Source of the DNA: Bacillota bacterium
Lineage (GTDB): Bacteria; Bacillota; Clostridia; Christensenellales; SZUA-584
Direction: 5' to 3'
Assembly (NCBI GenBank): GCA_023396555.1
Contig: JAEWWC010000185.1
Span: 1 to 11,875 of the forward strand
DNA length: 11,875 nt
In this document: positions 6,566 through 11,875 of the stretch, in pieces
How the letters are laid out: each line of letters starts with the position of its first letter
How positions within the stretch are numbered: position 1 is the stretch's first letter
Notes under the pieces: model-generated
The model's input: only the letters and a program-made list of their open reading frames with translations
Told to the model about the DNA's origin: nothing
Database searches by the model: none
Program-made: the position numbers and the translations under genes

Positions 6566-7210
6566 TTAACCTTTGAGCTGCTTTACCAGCGCCTTAACGT
6601 CCGGGCTCTGAAAGAACATCGACCCGGCCACCAGTGTATCCACGCCGATCTCATGCTTCTGACGCGCGTTATCCGGCGTCAGGCCGCCGTCCACCTGTAT
6701 CTCGAAATTAAGGCCCTTTTCGCGGCGAATCTGCACCAGTTCCTGAATCTTGGCATCCATCTCGCTGATATACCCCTGTCCGCCGAAGCCCACGCATACC
6801 GCCACTACCAGTACGGCGTCCACGCCATGCAGATAATGCGCGATGCTGCTGACGCGCGTACCCGGGTCCAGCGCGACACCCACCAGTTTGCCGCATTCGC
6901 GTATATATTTGATCATTTCAAACGGGTGCGCCGTCGCCTCGTGGTGAAACATGATGAGGTCTCCGCCGGCGTCCGAGAACTTTTTGATGAAATCCTGCGG
7001 GCGTGAGATCATCAGGTGCACATCCTTGCGTATGCCGGTGATCTTGCAGGCCGCTTCAGCAACGCAGATGCCCATTGTCAGATTGGGTACGAAATGTCCG
7101 TCAGTGATATCGATATGCAGTACGTCGCATCCGCCCTGTTCCATGCGGGCAATATCCTCTCCCAACTTGAGAAAATCCGCCGACAGTATGGATGCCGAAA
7201 GCTTGAGCAT
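6566..7210 (-). CDS. Ribulose-phosphate 3-epimerase family protein
   Basis: This 214-residue TIM-barrel protein belongs to the Rpe family, which interconverts ribulose 5-phosphate and xylulose 5-phosphate; relatives act on allulose 6-phosphate. It begins SASILSADF (5-13). All four expected metal ligands are present: H32 and D34 in HIDITDGHFVPN, H65 in DVHLMI and D174 in VDGG, and D37 also fits the catalytic role. Two positions differ from housekeeping Rpe: the flexible loop VNPGFGGQ reads VCVGFGGQ (C139, V140), and MDG reads TDG. These suggest a specialised substrate. GAGG seven bases before the ATG is a moderate ribosome site. It is the first gene of the microcompartment operon, about 29 nt after the predicted transcription start. 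It may feed or drain a pentose or hexose phosphate relative to the aldolase. Confidence 0.88.
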   Translation of the reverse strand: MLKLSASILSADFLKLGEDIARMEQGGCDVLHIDITDGHFVPNLTMGICVAEAACKITGIRKDVHLMISRPQDFIKKFSDAGGDLIMFHHEATAHPFEMIKYIRECGKLVGVALDPGTRVSSIAHYLHGVDAVLVVAVCVGFGGQGYISEMDAKIQELVQIRREKGLNFEIQVDGGLTPDNARQKHEIGVDTLVAGSMFFQSPDVKALVKQLKG

Positions 7211-7245
7211 GTTTGTACCTCAACACATTTGTCTTTGCTAATGTC

Positions 7246-7274
7246 ATGATAAACCTCTTGTAACACATTGTCAA
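7246..7274 (-). promoter_or_regulatory. Near-consensus SigA-type promoter of the microcompartment operon
   Basis: On the minus strand TTGACA (7269-7274) and TATCAT (7246-7251) are separated by exactly 17 bp. The -35 is perfect and the -10 matches at five of six positions. Transcription would start near 7239, leaving a leader of about 29 nt before the epimerase ATG at 7210. Confidence 0.75.
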
Positions 7275-7290
7275 TAAACCTATATACAAT

Positions 7291-7304
7291 TGAACATATG
7301 TTCA
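7291..7304. promoter_or_regulatory. Perfect 14-bp palindrome, candidate SorC-regulator operator
   Basis: TGAACATATGTTCA is a perfect palindrome centred about 58 bp upstream of the predicted start of the microcompartment operon. A further TGAACA half-site occurs at 7363-7368. The position suits a DNA-binding dimer or tetramer acting on the operon promoter, and the adjacent divergent SorC-family gene is the obvious candidate. Binding is inferred. Confidence 0.55.
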
Positions 7305-7383
7305 TCGTATTGCTTTTCAATTTGTGTTTTTAGATTTAATATGTGAAATTCTGATCACTTTCTGAACAATTGAAAATTTTAGC

Positions 7384-7412
7384 TTGACATTTATATAGGT
7401 GTATGTCACTAT
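7384..7412 (+). promoter_or_regulatory. Promoter and overlapping dyad before the first SorC regulator
   Basis: TTGACA (7384-7389) is followed after 17 bp by CACTAT (7407-7412), a consensus -35 with a weak -10. The dyad TGACAT (7385-7390) / ATGTCA (7403-7408), with 12 bp between the arms, overlaps both boxes. This arrangement would suit autoregulation. The -10 match is only three of six, so the promoter call is moderate. Confidence 0.45.
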
Positions 7413-7445
7413 TTTTTACAGGGATAATAGGAGGTTTAAAAGACC

Positions 7446-8393
7446 ATGGACCAAATGGCATCCGACAAGCGGGATCTGCTGATCATAGTTGCCAAGATGT
7501 ATTATATCGACAACCTCTCGCAGCAGGAGATCGCCGAAACGGTGCACGTTTCGCGCCCTACCGTATCGCGCATGCTCAAAACCGCCGTCAAGGAGGGCAT
7601 CGTCCAGATCCGCATCGATGACGTGTCGTCCTACGGGCTGGAGCTGGCTCGCCGTTTGAAACAGCGGTTCGGCATCCACGCCATCGTGGTACCGGGCAGC
7701 GACAACGCCGAGGAGAGCAAGCAGAATGTCGGGGCCGCCGCCGCGCGCTATCTGGAGGCCAACATACCGGGCGGCGCGCTGCTGGGCATCGCCTGGGGGA
7801 CGACTTTGAGCCAGATGGTGAAGAGCATCCGCCCCAATGCCGCCAAAAAGATCGATGTGATACAGCTGATTGGTGGCATGAGCGACCGCACCAAGGACAC
7901 CGACGCCAACTCGATGGCGTTGATGCTGTCCCGCGCACTTGGCGGAGACAGCTACCTGCTGCAGGCGCCGTTCATGGTACAGAGCAAGGTGCTGCGGGAC
8001 TTGCTGCTGGACGAGCCACATGTCCGCGAACACTTCCAGAAGATACAGGAGGCCGCCGTGGCCATCGTGGGCCTTGGCTCCACCAATCCGGAGCTTTCCG
8101 CCCAGTTCCGCTCCGGCCACATCACCTACGAGGACGCCAAGCGTCTGCGCAGCGAAGGCGCTGTGGGCGATATCTGCGGGCGTTACATCGATATTAACGG
8201 CAATCAGTGTCACACGGCCTTAAACGACCGCATGATCGCCGTTACACTGGAAGATCTGAAGAACATTCCCGTCGTCATCGGCGTGGCCGCGGGTGAGAAA
8301 AAGACGGACATCATCACCGGTACGCTGCGCGGAAAATACATCGACGTGCTGATCACCGACGAGCGCGCCGCGCTGTCGGTGCTGGATATGTAG
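7446..8393 (+). CDS. SorC/DeoR-type sugar-binding transcriptional regulator
   Basis: This 315-residue protein has an N-terminal helix-turn-helix (about 25-46, LSQQEIAETVHVSRPTVSRM) and a C-terminal SorC effector domain that binds phosphorylated sugars. Effector-domain marks are GIAWGTTL, IQLIGG, GLGSTNPEL, GDICGRYID and the late GVAAGEKK segment. AGGAGG lies 11 bases before the ATG at 7446, slightly far but the only good site. It is transcribed divergently from the microcompartment operon across a 235-bp AT-rich region with two dyads, the usual layout of a local regulator and its target. Bacillus DeoR, which controls deoxyribonucleoside use through deoxyribose 5-phosphate, belongs to this family. 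That makes deoxyribose 5-phosphate or a related sugar phosphate a reasonable effector guess here. Confidence 0.92.
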   Translation: MDQMASDKRDLLIIVAKMYYIDNLSQQEIAETVHVSRPTVSRMLKTAVKEGIVQIRIDDVSSYGLELARRLKQRFGIHAIVVPGSDNAEESKQNVGAAAARYLEANIPGGALLGIAWGTTLSQMVKSIRPNAAKKIDVIQLIGGMSDRTKDTDANSMALMLSRALGGDSYLLQAPFMVQSKVLRDLLLDEPHVREHFQKIQEAAVAIVGLGSTNPELSAQFRSGHITYEDAKRLRSEGAVGDICGRYIDINGNQCHTALNDRMIAVTLEDLKNIPVVIGVAAGEKKTDIITGTLRGKYIDVLITDERAALSVLDM

Positions 8394-8410
8394 GTTCGTT
8401 CGTTGTTGAA

Positions 8411-8674
8411 GGTCTAAGACCGTGGAGGCTCTGCCTCCACACCACCGCTCAAGGGATTCATCCCTTGAGAATCCCAAAGAAAATGCCTGACGGCATTTTC
8501 AGGTTTTTAGGGATTTTCAGCCGCTTCGGTGCGGCTTTTTTTGCGCCACCCCGTCGGTGCCCGCTCTCCTTGAAATATAATCAAATACTTTCAGGAAATG
8601 CGCGAGCATTTCCTTGGTGGGTTTCCAAAGGGACGAGTCCCTTTGGCGGGATTCTTAAGGGTGGAACCCTTAAG
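8411..8674. repeat. Array of eight short perfect hairpins filling the intergenic region
   Basis: The 290-bp stretch between the stop of the first SorC regulator (8393) and that of the URO-D gene (8684) holds no gene. It contains inverted repeats, most with 8-10 bp perfect stems: GGTC/GACC (8411-8421, only 4 bp), GTGGAGGC/GCCTCCAC (8422-8440), CTCAAGGGAT/ATCCCTTGAG (8448-8469), GAAAATGCC/GGCATTTTC (8479-8500), AGCCGC/GCGGCT (8519-8536), AGGAAATGC/GCATTTCCT with a GCGA loop (8593-8614), CCAAAGGGAC/GTCCCTTTGG (8625-8646) and CTTAAGGGT/ACCCTTAAG (8654-8674). Loops are 2-6 nt. The stems differ in sequence, so this is a structural rather than a sequence repeat. AATCCC (8470-8475) can also pair with GGGATT (8510-8515) around the third large hairpin. 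Confidence 0.85.
8519..8542 (+). terminator. Intrinsic terminator of the first SorC regulator
   Basis: AGCCGC and GCGGCT pair around a TTCGGT loop and are followed at once by seven T residues (8536-8542). It ends plus-strand transcription about 125 bp after the regulator's stop. Read on the minus strand, the nearby hairpin at 8479-8500 is followed by TTTTCTTT and may stop the opposing URO-D operon. Confidence 0.8.
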
Positions 8675-8683
8675 GTAGGCGGG

Positions 8684-9712
8684 TTACCCCAGCAGCTTCT
8701 TCGCCTCGTCGTACAGCGCGAATATGTTTTCGGGCGGCATGTTGCCCTGTATGCTGTGGTCGGGCCCGCAGATATAGCCGCCGTTATGTCCCAGCACGCG
8801 GATGCGCTCGCGCACCTCTCTGCGCACGTCCTCAGGCGTGCCGAACGGCAGCGTCTGCTGGCAGTTGATGCCGCCGAAGAACGTCACATGCTTTCCGAAT
8901 TCCCGTTTCAGCTTTTCCGGCTCGTTGCCTTCGAGATGAGCCTGCACCGTTTCCCACACATCGATACCGATATCCAGCAAATCCGTCCGCACCGGCTCGA
9001 ACGTGCCGCAGCTGTGGAACCACACCCTGAGGCCATAGCTTTTCACCAGCTCGAAGAACTTTTTGTAGGACGGCTTCAAGAAACGCCGCCAGCAATCGGG
9101 CGACAGCATCATGCCACGTTGCGTGGAAAAGTCGTCGCCCAGCCAGAAGAAATCCGCCACATCCGCCGCCCTGTCCAGCAGCCGCTTCATCGACTCCAGC
9201 ACAAAATGCTCGATATGCGCCAACGCCGCTTCGATCACCTCGGGCGCCTCATACAGCATCACCAGCGCGTCCTCCATACCGAACATATCCATCAGCGTAT
9301 CAAAGGGCGGCAGGAACCCCAGCGTCAGTATGCGCGCGAACCGCGCGTCGATGGCATGCGCCCGTTCGCTCAACAGGTCGTAATTGAATATGTCCGGCTC
9401 CTGCCAGCGGTAGTCTTCCACTTCCTTCACGGTTGTGACGCCCTGAAGCGGGAATCCCCCGCGCGGCGAACCGTAGCCGGCTTCATAGTTGTCGACGGAG
9501 CCCCATATCGTTTTGCCCGGCTCGGTGAAACGCGCGCCGGTGTAATCTACCTTGCGCAGGTCGCAGCCGAAATAGCTCCTCAGCTCGTCACCGGTGTTCA
9601 CGCCGAACGCCTTGCGCCAGACGTCGATATCATCCACCCGGCCCAAAAACACCGGGCACCTGTCGGGCGTGCTGTGCCCGACCGAAGTCATCACGCGCTC
9701 CCGTTCCGTCAT
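8684..9712 (-). CDS. Uroporphyrinogen decarboxylase (URO-D) superfamily protein
   Basis: This 342-residue protein has the URO-D/methyltransferase TIM-barrel fold. Visible marks are the N-terminal MTERERVMTSVGHSTPDRCP opening, GDDFSTQRG (192-200), the strand-end motif FHSCGTF with H233 and C235, GGINCQQTLPFG (C284) and GGYICGPDHSIQ (C315). The His-Cys plus distal Cys pattern is that of zinc-dependent MtaA/CmuA-like and uncharacterised members rather than the heme-pathway enzyme HemE. No corrinoid-binding protein gene is seen nearby. AAAGGAG about seven bases upstream supports the ATG. It follows the 2-hydroxyacid dehydrogenase by 24 nt, so the two form an operon. Many such stand-alone URO-D genes sit in sugar or methyl-compound catabolic clusters with unknown substrates; that is all that can be said here. 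Confidence 0.85.
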   Translation of the reverse strand: MTERERVMTSVGHSTPDRCPVFLGRVDDIDVWRKAFGVNTGDELRSYFGCDLRKVDYTGARFTEPGKTIWGSVDNYEAGYGSPRGGFPLQGVTTVKEVEDYRWQEPDIFNYDLLSERAHAIDARFARILTLGFLPPFDTLMDMFGMEDALVMLYEAPEVIEAALAHIEHFVLESMKRLLDRAADVADFFWLGDDFSTQRGMMLSPDCWRRFLKPSYKKFFELVKSYGLRVWFHSCGTFEPVRTDLLDIGIDVWETVQAHLEGNEPEKLKREFGKHVTFFGGINCQQTLPFGTPEDVRREVRERIRVLGHNGGYICGPDHSIQGNMPPENIFALYDEAKKLLG

Positions 9713-9736
9713 GTCGCTCTCCTTTCTTCGCCCCGG

Positions 9737-10795
9737 CTAAGCGCGGCTGTCAAAAAAGCCGTTCCTTGCGGCCACCTCTTTGTTGACGGCATGAGGTGGC
9801 ATGCCGCCCGCCAGCAGCACCTTCAGATCGCCCGCAAGCTTGCCGGGCGAACCGTAAAACGCATCCCGCGAACCGCCCGCCATGTGCGGCGTCACCGTGA
9901 TGTTCTCCAGCCGGACCAGCGGATAATCCCTGCCCGGCGGCTCCACATTGAACACGTCGATTGCCGCGCCCGCGATGCGCTTGTCACGCAGCGCCTCATA
10001 CAGCGCGTTCTCGTCGATGATCGCCGGTCTTGCGGTGTTGATCAGGTACGCGGTGGGCTTCATCAGCGATATCATGTCCGCGTTCACCAGGTTCTCCGTT
10101 TCCTTTGAGCTGCGCACATGCACCGATACAAAGTCGGACTCGCGCATCAATTGAGGCAAGTCGCATGCTGTTATCCCCTCCGGCAGCTGTTTCACAAACG
10201 GGTCGTGGACGAGTATGCGCACGTCGAAACCGCCAAGACGCCGCGCCACGCCGCGCCCGATTTCGCCGAAGCCGATGAGCCCCACCGTTTTGCCGTACAT
10301 GTCGGGGATGTAGAAGGAGTTGGGGTACTGCCGCACCCACTCGCCGTTCTTCATCAGCAGGTGTCCCCGCGCGATATTGCGCGCCTCGGCGATCATCATG
10401 CCGATGGTATAGTCGGCCACAGAGTTGGCGTTGCGCCCCGGCGTATTGACGACCAGCACGCCCTTTTCCGTCGCGTGGGCCACGTTGATGTTCTCGCAGC
10501 CCGCGCGCAGCACGCCGATGCATTTAAGTTTTGGGCACGCGTCGATAAATCGCTGCGTCACCGGAATGAACTGCGTCACGAATATGTCGCAGTCCTTCGC
10601 GGCATCGAACACGTAGTCGGGCGGCTGCAGCGCCTCGCAGCCCTCGCACTCCACAATGCTGTTCAGCCGTTGCAGCTCCGCCTCGTCCGGCAGCGCCCAA
10701 TCCAAAACAGACACATCAGCGTCCAATGCGGACAGCCCCTGCCCAATTATGGCCGCGGGAATAAAATGATCACCAACGCCCAGTATTTTCACCAT
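9737..10795 (-). CDS. D-isomer-specific 2-hydroxyacid dehydrogenase (SerA-like)
   Basis: This 352-residue NAD-dependent enzyme reduces 2-oxoacids or oxidises D-2-hydroxyacids. The catalytic triad is visible as R256 (LINTAR), E285 (FNVEPP) and H304 (TPHMAGG). The Rossmann loop GFGEIG is at 175-180 with D198 after the second strand, favouring NAD. The usual ARGG after the arginine reads ARPA. The ATG at 10795 is preferred: AGGAG lies seven bases before it and the protein then opens directly with the first strand (MVKILGVG); a longer reading from 10870 adds 25 residues that do not resemble the family. It is followed by the URO-D gene after 24 nt and preceded by the second SorC regulator, so it probably belongs to a sugar-acid or hydroxyacid catabolic unit. 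It lacks the C-terminal ACT domain of long SerA. Confidence 0.9.
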   Translation of the reverse strand: MVKILGVGDHFIPAAIIGQGLSALDADVSVLDWALPDEAELQRLNSIVECEGCEALQPPDYVFDAAKDCDIFVTQFIPVTQRFIDACPKLKCIGVLRAGCENINVAHATEKGVLVVNTPGRNANSVADYTIGMMIAEARNIARGHLLMKNGEWVRQYPNSFYIPDMYGKTVGLIGFGEIGRGVARRLGGFDVRILVHDPFVKQLPEGITACDLPQLMRESDFVSVHVRSSKETENLVNADMISLMKPTAYLINTARPAIIDENALYEALRDKRIAGAAIDVFNVEPPGRDYPLVRLENITVTPHMAGGSRDAFYGSPGKLAGDLKVLLAGGMPPHAVNKEVAARNGFFDSRA

Positions 10796-10935
10796 GTTAA
10801 TTCTCCTGTAACGGCACCGTTTGTGCCCTGACGTTATGCTTTTTGATCTTCTGGAAGCAGCGCAAAACAAAAGGATACGCCGGCAACCCTAATAAACTTA
10901 AAAAAGCAGCCGATGAGATGTTATAGAAAAGCCTT

Positions 10936-11875
10936 TCAGATATTGAGCAGTTCGATGATACTGCGGCCTGTGGACTCGTCAGTCACCAGATAGTCAACCA
11001 CATTGGTGCGCAGCGCGCCGATGATGGACAGCACCTTCTGTTTGCCCGCCGCGATGCAGATTACGTTCTCGATCCGCCGCAGGTTATCCTCGTCGATGCC
11101 CATTACGCGGGCGCTGTAATCGTTCTGCAAAAATTCGCCCATCAGGTTGAACCGCCGCGCGCAGATATCCCCGATCACCATGGAGCGGTTGGATTCATAC
11201 ATTGCCCTCATCTGAACCGGGTCCACGATCATGCGGGTGGAATACCAGTCCGGCGGTGCGCCCGCCGACACGATCGCGGCGTCCATGCTGTTCCATTTCT
11301 CCACGATGGACTTCATGGACGTGCTCTGCATATAAAGGTCCCTGTCCGCGATGGACTCGGCAATGGCCGGCGCGTAGATGAACGACGGCGAACCCTGCAG
11401 CTTCTCGGCAAACATGCGCACCATCTCGTTCAATTGATATTCCGAGGAGATGCGCGATGTGCCGCCGATCAGCGGTACCACGTTGATGTCGCTCAATTTA
11501 TTGCGGTTGGAAAACGAGAGCATGAACTCATAACAGGTAGAACCCCACGCAATTCCCACCGTTGAATGGCTTTTCAATATGTCTTCGGCGTAGTCGGCGC
11601 CCTGGGAAGCGATCACCTTGGTGATCAGGTGGATGGAATCGATGGCCGTCGGCACCACCAGACAGCCCTTGAGCCCGAAACGGTTGCTGAGCTCATCAGC
11701 CACAACCTGAACATTGTTTTTGGGGTCCTTAATGCTGATCTCCACGATCCCGAATTCCCGGGCTTCCGAAAGCACCATGGATATTGAGGAACGTGAAATG
11801 CCGAGCTGTTGTGCAATCTTCTCTTGGGTTAGCCCTTCCATGTAATACATTTTAGCGACCTGAACCATCAACTGA
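10936..11875 (-). CDS. SorC-family transcriptional regulator, N-terminus cut by window edge
   Basis: About 313 residues are visible. The helix-turn-helix (LTQEKIAQQLGISRSSISMV) is followed by a SorC effector domain with GIAWGST, VPLIGGTSR, GDICARRF and IAAGKQK. Alignment with the other SorC protein of the window shows that roughly ten N-terminal residues are missing and the frame stays open to base 11875, so the true start is outside; the in-frame TTG at 11871 and the ATG next to it are probably internal. The two regulators are clearly paralogous but diverged, and their recognition helices differ (SRPTVSRM against SRSSISMV), implying different operators. It precedes the 2-hydroxyacid dehydrogenase by 140 bp on the same strand and probably controls that unit. 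The gap contains no clear terminator or strong promoter, only a small GGCAC/GTGCC hairpin (10813-10827). Confidence 0.9.
   Translation of the reverse strand, partial: QLMVQVAKMYYMEGLTQEKIAQQLGISRSSISMVLSEAREFGIVEISIKDPKNNVQVVADELSNRFGLKGCLVVPTAIDSIHLITKVIASQGADYAEDILKSHSTVGIAWGSTCYEFMLSFSNRNKLSDINVVPLIGGTSRISSEYQLNEMVRMFAEKLQGSPSFIYAPAIAESIADRDLYMQSTSMKSIVEKWNSMDAAIVSAGAPPDWYSTRMIVDPVQMRAMYESNRSMVIGDICARRFNLMGEFLQNDYSARVMGIDEDNLRRIENVICIAAGKQKVLSIIGALRTNVVDYLVTDESTGRSIIELLNI

Noticed and set aside
7211..7445. Catabolite-repression (cre) site in the divergent control region
   Set aside because: No stretch matches the TGWAANCGNTNWCA core; the closest, on the minus strand near 7310, lacks the central CG.
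8411..8674. CRISPR array
   Set aside because: The hairpins do not share a repeat sequence or regular spacing and no cas gene is nearby.
8465..10108. Plus-strand open frame of 547 codons
   Set aside because: It lies antisense to the URO-D and 2-hydroxyacid dehydrogenase genes, starts inside the hairpin array and has an Arg/His-rich composition typical of a GC-rich shadow frame.
10796..10870. 25-residue N-terminal extension of the 2-hydroxyacid dehydrogenase
   Set aside because: The extension is Arg/Ser-rich and unlike the family, while AGGAG precedes the ATG at 10795.

Overview
The window looks like chromosomal DNA from a GC-rich Firmicute, most likely a Clostridia-type anaerobe. The support is a strong AGGAGG-type ribosome binding site before nearly every gene, AT-rich control regions between GC-rich genes, SorC-type regulators, U-tract terminators and a bacterial microcompartment (BMC) gene. 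The taxon is an inference; no rRNA or other marker is present.

Layout. (1) Plus strand, 1-1853: the C-terminal end of a P1-family (DmpA-type) peptidase, then a complete bifunctional NAD(P)HX repair enzyme (epimerase plus ADP-dependent dehydratase). A perfect 18-bp hairpin at 1889-1928 ends this gene and the converging minus-strand operon. (2) Minus strand, 7274 down to 1889: a self-contained seven-gene operon with a near-consensus promoter at one end and a terminator at the other. In transcription order it holds a ribulose-phosphate 3-epimerase-like protein, an SDR dehydrogenase, a MITE-like 156-bp insert, a deoxyribose-phosphate aldolase, a hexameric BMC shell protein, a second SDR, a zinc-dependent alcohol dehydrogenase and a ureidoglycolate-lyase-like cupin. 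(3) 7211-7445: an AT-rich divergent control region with two promoters and two dyads, followed by a plus-strand SorC-family regulator (7446-8393). (4) 8394-8683: an intergenic region packed with perfect short-loop hairpins, including an intrinsic terminator. (5) Minus strand, 11875 down to 8684: a second SorC regulator (5' end cut by the window edge), a D-2-hydroxyacid dehydrogenase and a URO-D superfamily protein, probably a second catabolic unit.

How the genes may work together. The microcompartment operon is the main interest. The aldolase has an N-terminal amphipathic helix plus an Ala/Pro linker, as in BMC cargo-targeting peptides. It also has a C-terminal four-cysteine [4Fe-4S]-type motif that ordinary DeoC proteins lack. 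The gene for a PduA-like shell protein follows 19 nt later. This resembles the catalogued sugar-phosphate-utilizing (SPU) BMC class, in which aldolase chemistry inside the shell releases an aldehyde. The operon is transcriptionally closed, yet it has no vertex protein (BMC-P), no CoA-acylating aldehyde dehydrogenase and no phosphotransacylase. It instead has three NAD(P)-type oxidoreductases and a cupin. It is therefore either a satellite to shell genes elsewhere or a variant that disposes of the aldehyde by reduction. The divergent SorC regulator probably senses a sugar phosphate and controls the operon.
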